DNA of 21,541 nucleotides, taken from positions 1 to 21,541 of the forward strand of contig JAISJZ010000236.1 of the NCBI GenBank assembly GCA_031261125.1. Reading direction: 5' to 3'. The DNA comes from Planctomycetaceae bacterium (GTDB lineage Bacteria; Planctomycetota; Planctomycetia; Pirellulales; Thermoguttaceae). Of this stretch, positions 1-6,699 are shown in pieces. The notes under the pieces are model-generated. The model did not search any database, was not told the DNA's origin, and was given only the letters and a program-made list of their open reading frames with translations. How positions within the stretch are numbered: the first letter of the stretch is position 1; every line of letters starts with the position of its first letter. Position numbers and translations under genes: made by a program.

Positions 1-178
1 ACAACAGCATTTCTCCGTTATTTGACGAGCGGACAAAACGCCTCTGGGCGGCTGCCGAAGCCCAAGCCCTCGGACACGGCGCGTATTAAATCAACTCTGT
101 ACTGCCGTTGAACAAGCCACCGGCATCAATCGGCAAGCCATCCGAAACGGTATCACCAAATTAAATACCACAGAAACA
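1..178 (+). pseudogene. ISAzo13-type transposase, N-terminal remnant
   Basis: The window opens inside this remnant. Frame 3 reads SPLFDERTKRLWAAAEAQAL followed by GHG up to a stop at 87-89. The next piece, TAVEQATGINRQAIRNGITK, continues in another frame from 101. A DERxxRLWAAAEAxALG segment followed by a helix-turn-helix of the type AVERATGxSRxxIRxGIxEL is the usual N-terminus of ISAzo13-family transposases. The change of frame near 85-100 and the missing catalytic domain show that it is dead. Homology breaks at about 165-180, where an unrelated fragment begins. The family is assigned from memory of the motif; the frameshift is seen directly. Confidence 0.6.
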
Positions 179-380
179 CTCTCTACTGGCACCGCTTGCG
201 AAAGCGGCTGGCGGTACGCAAAAGTGCGGCAAGGTTGTATTTGAAACGAAAGATGACCCTGATTATCAAAAAATCCTTGATACGTTCAAACCGGTACAAC
301 AACTTGTCAAAGAACGTCCGCGCGAGGATATGCCGGAGTATGTCGAACCGCCGTGTATGGAACCATAACCAAAGTGGGTA
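165..380 (+). pseudogene. C-terminal tail of a planctomycete protein (HzsA-related type), remnant
   Basis: An open frame runs from just after a stop at 162-164 to a TAA at 378-380 with no plausible start. It contains LLAPLAKAAGG, then GKVVFETKDDPDYQKIL, then REDMPEYVEPP. The combination PLAxxAGG, DDPDYQxxL and xDMPxF/Y resembles the C-terminal end of large secreted planctomycete proteins related to hydrazine synthase subunit alpha, where these segments follow a cytochrome-like part. Only the tail is present and it abuts the transposase remnant, so it is probably a gene end left behind by rearrangement. The family match is from memory and could be wrong. It says nothing about anammox metabolism. 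Confidence 0.4.
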
Positions 381-508
381 GCAGGCATAAGCAATATGCG
401 GTGGATAATATGTTCTGCGTAGGAATAAATTGTTATTGCTACCAACAAAAGGCGGTTACGTTGAATGCGAAGCACAATGCCTTACCGGCTTTACCTTGCA
501 ACGTTTTA

Positions 509-877
509 TCAGGAGACGACAGGTGATTTGTTCAGGACTTCCAAAAATTCTTTGTTGTATTTTTTAACTTTTGCCTCGCCGAAACCGGGAATTCTTTGCA
601 ATGCGGCAAGCGAAGTACATTTGTCTGTTACCATCGGTGCTAACTGTTCATTGGTACAAATCACCTACGTCTGCACCGCTTCTGCAATCGCCAGTTGTTT
701 ACGGACTTCTCGTATTTTACTATACATATCAAACTGTTCCGGCGATAATATTTCCCGATAATCAATCCGCTCTTTTTTAGAAAACGGAAACGATGATAAA
801 TTATCCGTTGCTGCTGATTCGAGATACTCAATGCAGAAACACCAAGCATTAGAGATTGATTTTCCCGACGCAGACAA
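509..877 (-). pseudogene. HRDC-domain protein, C-terminal remnant with an in-frame amber stop
   Basis: One minus-strand frame runs from an ATG at 877 to TGA at 509-511 and is broken only by a TAG at 665-667. Before the stop it reads SPEQFDMYSKIREVRKQLAI, then AEAVQT. After the stop it reads VICTNEQLAPMV and then LQRIPGFGEAKVKKYNKEFL. This matches an HRDC domain (LRxxRxxxAxxxxVPxYxV, NxxL, LxxIxGxGxxKxxxYGxxxL), a nucleic-acid-binding helical bundle usually at the C-terminus of RecQ-like helicases and related enzymes. A Tyr codon is normal where the TAG stands, so one point mutation explains the break. The domain is the end of a larger protein whose N-terminal part is missing; the homologous part probably ends near 780, where the IS630 remnant takes over on the other strand. 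The parent protein cannot be named. Confidence 0.55.
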
Positions 878-1211
878 AGTGCTCTTGGTGAATGATAATT
901 ACAACACGCATTCATTAGGGGCGTTTTACGACAAGTTTGAACGAGAGCGTGCGCGTCGTTTATGCCGTCGTTTGGAAATCATTCCTACGCCGAAGCACGG
1001 CAGTTGGCTGAACATTGCGGAGAGCGGGTTATCGGTATCGACACGGATGTGTGTCAAAGACAGACGTTTTGGTACGACGCAGGCATTACAAACGGCGGTC
1101 GAGGCATAGATGAAGGAGCGGAACAAAAATCAAAAGGGCGTGCAATGGCAATTCAACACCGATAATGCAAGAATAAAACTCGACTCTCTGTATCCTATGT
1201 TTTTGGATTAA
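813..1211 (+). pseudogene. IS630-type transposase, C-terminal remnant with an amber stop
   Basis: The frame through ATG 831 reads PDADKVLLVNDNYNTHSLGA, then PTPKHGSWLNIAE. This is the second Asp region (DNxNTH) and the Glu region (TPKHGSWLNxAE) of IS630-family DDE transposases. After a TAG at 1107-1109 the same frame continues with MKERNKNQKGVQWQFNTDNA and RIKLDSLYP to TAA at 1209-1211, which is the normal family end. The TAG probably replaces a Trp (EAW). The first catalytic Asp and the N-terminal helix-turn-helix are absent, so it cannot be active. The left edge is not sharp and lies somewhere around 780-830. The stop is only 7 bases from the end of the permease gene on the other strand. 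Confidence 0.75.
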
Positions 1212-1218
1212 CAAAATA

Positions 1219-2337
1219 CTAGCACCCCGCCGCGTCTGCCCGATTGCTCAACAGCACGGCAAGCCAACGGGTTGACGGAATATGTTGCAAGACAATTTTC
1301 ATCACCATCGTTAGCGGTGCGGACAGAAACATTCCAATCGGACCGAGTAGCCAGCCCCAAAACACTAACGAAATCAACACGACAAGCGAGGAAATGCCTA
1401 ATCCTTCTCCGAGATACTTCGGTTCAATGCCGTAACCGAAGAACGTGTTGACAATCGTAATCCAAACCGCTGCCGCAACTGCTGTTCCCGCCCCTTGGTC
1501 AATAAACGCAAGCAGCACCGGCGGCACACCGGCAATAAACTGTCCGATGTTCGGAATGTAATTAAGAAAAAACATCAGAATCCCCCAAAGAAGCGGGTAT
1601 TCAACGCCGAGAAACCAAAGTCCGGCGGCGGTTGCCGCTCCCGTCAGAAAACTGATAACGGTCTTAATCTTCGTGTAATTCCAAGTATCGGCTGCAATTT
1701 TCTTAAAGTACTCGTTTGACAAATCCTGACCGGCAAACGCCTCCTGAACCTTTTGCGGCAACTGTGCCGCTTCAAAGAGCATAAATATCACTAAAACCGC
1801 AATGAGAGACGAAACGGTCGCAAAGTTCAGCAGACCGGCAACGCTTGTTTTGACGTATCCCATTATCGTATCCAACTGAACGATGGACAGCAGCGAAAAC
1901 GTCTTTTCTTTTTTCTCCGGTTGAGAAACGGCAACGGTGGTGCTGGTTTCGTTTTCCGTTTGTTCTAAAATTGCCGGAAGTGTCGGCAAATTTTTTTCAA
2001 CCTGACGGAACTTGTCGGCAGCGGTGTTAAGCCAATCGTCGAGCATTGTTATCGCCGCCGTTGTTTTCTTTTGGTATTCCGGCAGTTTGCCAGCAAAGTT
2101 GGTAAGTGAACTGCTGAACACAAGAATCATTCCCAGTCCGAAGAGAAACACGAGTGATGAGAGCGTGAACACCGCGACGGCGTCGGACAGCCCTTTGCGT
2201 TTGAGCCAACGCAGCGGCGGCATCAGCACCAGCGCAAAGAATACGGCGAGCAAAAACGGTGCAACAAGGGACTGCGACAATTTCAAACCGGCGAAAATGA
2301 TGAATACTGATGCGGTGGTAAGCAGAAATTTGGACAT
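1219..2337 (-). CDS. AI-2E family transporter (PerM/YdiK-like permease)
   Basis: The protein has 372 residues, a normal length for the AI-2E exporter family (formerly UPF0118, DUF20), integral inner-membrane proteins described as exporters of autoinducer-2 or as Na+/H+ antiporters. The substrate here is unknown. It starts with two hydrophobic segments (about residues 5-45), a third at about 60-80, a soluble charged stretch (about 85-155), and then several membrane segments to the end. The family block LNYIPNIGQFIAGVPPVLLA and the late block GWLLGPIGMFLSAPLTMVMK are both present. The start codon ATG at 2337 has only a weak AGGAT upstream. The gene ends in TAG right next to the dead IS630 fragment, so its last residues (NRADAAGC) may have been altered by that insertion. 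The family is certain; the cargo is not. Confidence 0.9.
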   Translation of the reverse strand: MSKFLLTTASVFIIFAGLKLSQSLVAPFLLAVFFALVLMPPLRWLKRKGLSDAVAVFTLSSLVFLFGLGMILVFSSSLTNFAGKLPEYQKKTTAAITMLDDWLNTAADKFRQVEKNLPTLPAILEQTENETSTTVAVSQPEKKEKTFSLLSIVQLDTIMGYVKTSVAGLLNFATVSSLIAVLVIFMLFEAAQLPQKVQEAFAGQDLSNEYFKKIAADTWNYTKIKTVISFLTGAATAAGLWFLGVEYPLLWGILMFFLNYIPNIGQFIAGVPPVLLAFIDQGAGTAVAAAVWITIVNTFFGYGIEPKYLGEGLGISSLVVLISLVFWGWLLGPIGMFLSAPLTMVMKIVLQHIPSTRWLAVLLSNRADAAGC

Positions 2338-2539
2338 TGGCAGATTTATCCTGTAATTCTGTAAAAAAAATACGGCTAGCGAATGTGGATAATATGAAAA
2401 ACGGCGGTATCAGGAAAGAGCAAAACAAAACAGGTGCGAAAACAGAAAAAATAGTTAAACTTTATCAGATATTCCGATTTTTACGAAAGAAACGGTTATT
2501 CTGATGACGATAACTCTAACGGATAGATAATTCCTGACG
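2338..2539. other. Divergent intergenic region, AT-rich
   Basis: About 200 bases separate the start of the permease (minus) from the start of the secreted protein (plus). The stretch is AT-rich, with runs such as TGTAAAAAAAATACG near 2360-2375, and must hold promoters for both directions. A GATAAT at 2526-2531 lies just before the plus-strand start, but no good -35 box stands 16-18 bases upstream of it. No convincing promoter pair, RNA gene or small gene was found. Confidence 0.4.
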
Positions 2540-4045
2540 TTGAATAATCCGATGCCGAAACTTGCTCATCCGTTGCGTGTCCTCGCTTTGCAACTTGGTT
2601 TTGCGCTGATTGCCGCTGCGCCGTTATTTGCTGCAAAACCATCTATACCGCAACTTGTTCCCGCTTTCCCGGATGCCACACTGCAAGAGGAACCGCAATA
2701 CGAACCGGAAGAACCGTTGCCGTTGCCCGTCCAAAAACGGACAGTCAAACGCAGTTCGGCAACGCAAGTGTCCATAAACGTTCCGCCGAACAGAGACGAA
2801 ATCATTGTGCCGCAGGGATTTCTCGGCGGCGGAGAGGAAGACGAACCCGCCCCGCTTGAAACTCCTCCTTTAACAAAACCGCAAACCCGGAAAAAGACAT
2901 CAAAAACGATTGAAACCGCCGAAGGAATTACGCCGCCGCCCGATTATTCCGGTTATTTCGTCAATATACCGAAACCGGAATCATCAAAACAGGCAATGCC
3001 GAAACCACTGCCGGCAAAACAAGTCCCGGCGGGAATTATTCTCAATGAAGGAGAATTCTTGGTTGCCGATGCCGGCGAACCGATTGCGGCAAATGCACCG
3101 AACGCATCGACGCTTGTACCGCCCGGCGGCGTGTTCAGCGAGGTCTTGCCGTCCTTCGCTGCGCCGAGTGTCGACAATCCGGCATTGGCAAGTTCCTACG
3201 GCAGTCCGATGATTATTAAGACATTTGGAAGCGGGGCGTTAGATAACCTCACGCTTTTCGGCGGTGCTTCCGGTTTCAAAAGTGAGACGGACTTCGGTGC
3301 CGGTACGAACGGAAGTTTCGGATTCAGCGAAGGGTTTAACTGGTCGGGTCCCGCTACGCCGCAGGAAACCGTCTGCGCCCAATTCGGCTTTCGGGCAGTG
3401 CAAAGTAATGTCTGCGGCAACACAACTTCGCATAAAAATTCCCGGGGTCAATGCTTCGTTACTGCCGGCGTGTTCAAGCGGTTTTCGGCATATCCGCTGC
3501 AAGGCGGTGCCGTGGTTGACTACTTGGACGATGACCTGCTGGGCAAAACGAAAACGTATCAGGGACGTTGCGAATTGTCGGTACGGACATTCCGCAATTT
3601 GGAGTACGGTTTTCTTGGAACAACGGGTTTATCGAAACAGAGTAATGCGGCAGCAAACTTGCGGGGCAACTTGTTTTACGGTACGGTTGACAACATTTAC
3701 GCGTTCAAAGCGCAGCAGTCGTACCAGATTTTCATCCGCAAACATTTTGCATTTAACGGTTCGGCGGAAGTTCGGGCGGGGGCAACCGACCGCGGCGATA
3801 CGGTTCTTTCGGCATCGGGAGAGTTTCCGGTGAGCGACCGGTTATCGTTTAACGGCGGCTTTTCGGCATTGATTCCCGAAGAGGGACACGGGTACAACGG
3901 CTCGAAGCGGGAGAGTTGGGCGGTGTCTTTCGGAGCGGTATTTTATTTCCGCGGCGGAGCAACAACGAAGGAGAGCAATCCGTACCGACCGATGTTTGAC
4001 GTTGCCGGCAACGGAACGTTTTACAACCGGATTGTCCGAAAGTGA
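2540..4045 (+). CDS. Secreted DUF6666-like planctomycete protein
   Basis: 501 residues from TTG 2540, or 497 from ATG 2552; no Shine-Dalgarno separates the two. From ATG 2552 a signal peptide is clear: a basic start, then LGFALIAAAPLFAA with a likely cut before KPS. A proline-rich, low-complexity region follows (about residues 30-220). The C-terminal 270 residues are rich in Gly, Phe and alternating aromatics (for example LFGGASGFKSETDFG, NGSFGFSEGFN, CFVTAGVFKRF) and end in repeated strands such as WAVSFGAVFYFRGG. This pattern matches my memory of DUF6666, a Planctomycetes family with a beta-rich, outer-membrane-like body and no known function. The protein is predicted to be exported to the periplasm or outer membrane. 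It stands alone on its strand and ends 6 bases from the convergent cytochrome gene. Confidence 0.7.
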   Translation: MNNPMPKLAHPLRVLALQLGFALIAAAPLFAAKPSIPQLVPAFPDATLQEEPQYEPEEPLPLPVQKRTVKRSSATQVSINVPPNRDEIIVPQGFLGGGEEDEPAPLETPPLTKPQTRKKTSKTIETAEGITPPPDYSGYFVNIPKPESSKQAMPKPLPAKQVPAGIILNEGEFLVADAGEPIAANAPNASTLVPPGGVFSEVLPSFAAPSVDNPALASSYGSPMIIKTFGSGALDNLTLFGGASGFKSETDFGAGTNGSFGFSEGFNWSGPATPQETVCAQFGFRAVQSNVCGNTTSHKNSRGQCFVTAGVFKRFSAYPLQGGAVVDYLDDDLLGKTKTYQGRCELSVRTFRNLEYGFLGTTGLSKQSNAAANLRGNLFYGTVDNIYAFKAQQSYQIFIRKHFAFNGSAEVRAGATDRGDTVLSASGEFPVSDRLSFNGGFSALIPEEGHGYNGSKRESWAVSFGAVFYFRGGATTKESNPYRPMFDVAGNGTFYNRIVRK

Positions 4046-4051
4046 TTACGG

Positions 4052-4804
4052 CTAATAATACCCGTGAATGATATGACATTTGCCGCAGTTCTCTTCGGGA
4101 TGAGCAACCGAAAGATGTTTATCCCAAAACTCGCGCTGATGATGACACTCCGTACAACTCTCGTTGCCCTTCCACGCCCCAATCGTCAAACCGTGTCCCT
4201 TCCGAACCAAGTCGTTTGACCGGTCAATCAAATGATGACAATCGCCGCAACGCTGTACATTGGTGCTGTCCGGGTGCATCTTCATCGGCTTTCGCTTCGA
4301 GTCCGCCGATGTACCTGTAAAAAATGTCATCTCCGATACCGGCGTTCGCAATATGTGTTCACCGTCCGGCAATTCAACGTTCGCAACCCAAGTGTTGCTG
4401 CCGAACTGCATCTCCCATTGAACCGGAATACCGTCAACGGACAAATCCATCGACAATAGCGGAAAAAGATGTTTGCCCGTCCAAGTACAAAGAATCGGGG
4501 TCTTCGGCATTGAAACAATAGAATCCGGCAACGGCGAAAGCATTTTCGTGTGTTCCGCTATCTGTTCCGCCGTCAGCGGTTCATTCACAAATTGTTCCTG
4601 TTCCGAAGCGGACTGAACCGGCGTTTTCGGCGGCGGGTAAAGCGGATACCCCGCCGTGTCCATCAAAAATTCAAAAACAATAAAGCCGGTAAGTGCCAAA
4701 AGCAGAATGCAGACCGCACCGGATAGGAACATTCCGATATACTTCATCTCCGGCGGGTCGGAAATCGGCGTATTACTCGAAGTAAAAGAAGTGTAGTTGC
4801 TCAT
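4052..4804 (-). CDS. Membrane-anchored triheme cytochrome c
   Basis: 250 residues. One membrane segment lies at about residues 23-48 (MFLSGAVCILLLALTGFIVF), preceded by a short cytoplasmic tail, so the rest faces the periplasm. Three CxxCH heme-binding motifs lie near the C-terminus: CGDCH 186-190, CTECH 217-221 and CGKCH 240-244. Extra histidines at 191, 204, 222, 230, 235 and 247 could be distal ligands, giving bis-His hemes as in small multiheme cytochromes of the c3/NapC-NrfH type. Residues 60-170 form a heme-free region of no recognised family. A role as a membrane-bound electron-transfer protein is likely; its partner is not encoded nearby. The gene is divergent from the flgI-like gene, with 48 bases between the cytochrome start and the nearest possible flgI start. 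Confidence 0.8.
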   Translation of the reverse strand: MSNYTSFTSSNTPISDPPEMKYIGMFLSGAVCILLLALTGFIVFEFLMDTAGYPLYPPPKTPVQSASEQEQFVNEPLTAEQIAEHTKMLSPLPDSIVSMPKTPILCTWTGKHLFPLLSMDLSVDGIPVQWEMQFGSNTWVANVELPDGEHILRTPVSEMTFFTGTSADSKRKPMKMHPDSTNVQRCGDCHHLIDRSNDLVRKGHGLTIGAWKGNESCTECHHQREFWDKHLSVAHPEENCGKCHIIHGYY

Positions 4805-4811
4805 ACTGCTC

Positions 4812-4840
4812 TTGACTCGGTTTGAAATAGTCCATATTGT
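4812..4840 (+). promoter_or_regulatory. Sigma70-like promoter of the flgI-smc cluster
   Basis: TTGACT at 4812-4817 (5 of 6 to consensus) and TATTGT at 4835-4840 (4 of 6) are separated by exactly 17 bases. Transcription would begin at about 4847. This leaves a leader of about 39 bases to ATG 4886, but only about 6 to the GTG at 4853, which favours the ATG as start. Computed by eye only. Confidence 0.5.
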
Positions 4841-4885
4841 CCGCTAGGAGAAGTGCGCCTCCATTGTATAAAACACAAACATAAG

Positions 4886-6688
4886 ATGCAACGCCCCTTT
4901 ATTTTTGCAGTTATTTTCACGGTACTGTTATCGGCAATTCTGCTGTCCGTTCCGACCGCCTGCTCGCACTTGAAAGCGAACAATAAAGATGAATTGAGCA
5001 GCGAAAAATTCAAATGGAACCTCGAAAACGGCAAACCGATGCTCGTCGGCGATTGTACAACCATCGGCAATTACGTCCCGATTCAGGTACAGGGATTCGG
5101 TTTGGTGAAAAATCTCGCCGGCACCGGTGCCGATGACATAAATTCAATGGAACGGAAAATCGTCTATGACGAAATGACCCGGCTCGGTGTCGGCGATACC
5201 CGTTCGATAATGGCAGACCCGTCAACGGCAGTCGTGAACGTGCTGGGATACCTGCGTCCCGGTATTCGGGAAGGCGATTTGTTCGATGTTGAAGTCCGTT
5301 TGCCGCCGGAAACGGAAGCGAAGAGTTTGCGCGGCGGTTGGCTGATGACCGCGAAATTGTACGAAACCGCTTACGTCGGCGGAAGTCAACCGCTGCAAGG
5401 CAAAACGAAAGCATTCGTCGAAGGTCCGATTATGATTGACGACCCGCTGGCAACAGAAACAAAAAATCCCGTCGGATTGAAACAGGGCATCATTTTAAGC
5501 GGCGCACGGATGCTCGAATCCCGCCCGATTATCGTGAATATGAAGTCCGGTGCCGAGTCCGCTTTTATTACAGACCGGATTGCCAAAGAAATCAATCACC
5601 GCTTTTATATTTCGACCGGGCAGAAAAAAGGAATGGCAACCGCCAAAACGGATTCAATGATAGTATTAGACGTTCATCCGCATTATGCAAACGATGTTGC
5701 CCGGTATTTGAAAGTGGTGCAGAGTATCGCTTGTTATGAAAACACAACGAAGCGGATGAAGCGGATTGAAGAACTCAAAGAAAAACTAATGATACCGGGA
5801 AAATCGCAGAACGCAGCATTTCAACTCGAAGCCGTCGGCAAAGAAGGAATTCCTGCGCTGCGGGAAGGATTGAAAAGTAAAGACGTTGAAGTACAGTTTT
5901 ATGCAGCCGTATCGCTGGCGTATCTTGGCGACAATACACCGGCAAAAGTGCTGACGAAAATTTCAATGAGTGAACCGGCGTTCCGTGTTTATACTCTTAA
6001 TGCGCTGAGCGTGATGCGGAACGATATTGAAGCGGAAACGGGCTTGCAGGAATTACTACACGTTCCAAGTGCGGAGACCCGGTACGGAGCGTTCAGAGCA
6101 TTGCGGAACCGGAATCCTTACGACAGAACGATACGCGGCGAAAACCTCGGCAGTCAATTCAGTTATCACGGCATCAACACGCCCGGCAATCCGATGATTC
6201 ACCTGTCGAAATCAAAACGCCCGGAAGTCGTAATGTTCGGAACGGACATCCGTTTGCGGCAGCCGTTTATGCTCGATGCGGGACCGTCAATTTTAGTGAA
6301 CGGACAGCAGCCGGGGCAAGTCGTCGTTAAAAAACTTGTGTTGAGCGGCGTTGACCAGCAGCGGGTCGTATCAAACGGCGTGGATGAAATTATTCGGGCA
6401 GTCGTCGAACTTGGCGGAACGTATCCTGATGTCTATCAAATGCTTCATCAAGCAAGTCAGGCGGGGGTATTGCCGTGCCGGCTGGAAGTCGATTGCTTAC
6501 CGGAACCAAACCGGATTTACCGCCGACCGGGCGGCAATGACGAAGAGAAAGAGCAAAAAACTGAAGCGGAACCGCCGAAGAAAAAAACGGCATTAGAGCG
6601 GATGAACCCGAAAACGTGGTTTGAGGAAAATCCCGGCGGAAAATCAACGGACTATGAAGGAACAACGAACACTTCGGTTAGGGAGTAA
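4886..6688 (+). CDS. FlgI-like P-ring-type protein with inserted HEAT-repeat block
   Basis: 600 residues from ATG 4886 (611 from GTG 4853). The ATG is chosen because a signal peptide starts right there (FIFAVIFTVLLSAILLSVPT, then AC) and because of the promoter position. The Cys at residue 26 could be a lipobox, although the Pro three residues before it is unusual. FlgI similarity is split: the N-terminal part has VQGFGLVKNLAGTGAD, AVVNVLGYLRPG, GDLFDVEV and SLRGGWLMTAKLYE; the C-terminal part has VSNGVDEIIRAVVELGG, YPDVYQMLHQASQAGVLPCR and LEVD. Between them (about residues 275-415) lies an alpha-helical block with HEAT-like repeats (GIPALREGLKSKDVEVQFYA, AVSLAYLGD). A charged tail rich in Lys and Glu follows. 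True FlgI is about 365 residues and forms the periplasmic P-ring of the flagellum. Whether this version builds a ring is unknown. It is first in a tight cluster with smc. Confidence 0.75.
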   Translation: MQRPFIFAVIFTVLLSAILLSVPTACSHLKANNKDELSSEKFKWNLENGKPMLVGDCTTIGNYVPIQVQGFGLVKNLAGTGADDINSMERKIVYDEMTRLGVGDTRSIMADPSTAVVNVLGYLRPGIREGDLFDVEVRLPPETEAKSLRGGWLMTAKLYETAYVGGSQPLQGKTKAFVEGPIMIDDPLATETKNPVGLKQGIILSGARMLESRPIIVNMKSGAESAFITDRIAKEINHRFYISTGQKKGMATAKTDSMIVLDVHPHYANDVARYLKVVQSIACYENTTKRMKRIEELKEKLMIPGKSQNAAFQLEAVGKEGIPALREGLKSKDVEVQFYAAVSLAYLGDNTPAKVLTKISMSEPAFRVYTLNALSVMRNDIEAETGLQELLHVPSAETRYGAFRALRNRNPYDRTIRGENLGSQFSYHGINTPGNPMIHLSKSKRPEVVMFGTDIRLRQPFMLDAGPSILVNGQQPGQVVVKKLVLSGVDQQRVVSNGVDEIIRAVVELGGTYPDVYQMLHQASQAGVLPCRLEVDCLPEPNRIYRRPGGNDEEKEQKTEAEPPKKKTALERMNPKTWFEENPGGKSTDYEGTTNTSVRE

Positions 6689-6699
6689 GGATTAAGAGG

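Noticed and set aside
165..380. Evidence of anammox metabolism from the hydrazine-synthase-related tail
   Set aside because: The related domain occurs widely in planctomycetes that are not anammox bacteria, and only a short dead tail is present.
665..1109. Recoding of TAG as a sense codon, suggested by two in-frame TAGs in otherwise good domains
   Set aside because: Intact genes here end in TAG (permease, nfeD-like, glnS, 19295 gene), and both TAGs lie in truncated remnants. Ordinary pseudogene mutations explain them.
831..1109. A separate intact 92-residue gene
   Set aside because: It is only the C-terminal part of an IS630-type transposase, and the same frame continues the family end after the TAG.
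4801..5070. Minus-strand frame opposite the start of the flgI-like gene
   Set aside because: A shadow frame: no family features, and the plus strand has a clear signal peptide and FlgI motifs.
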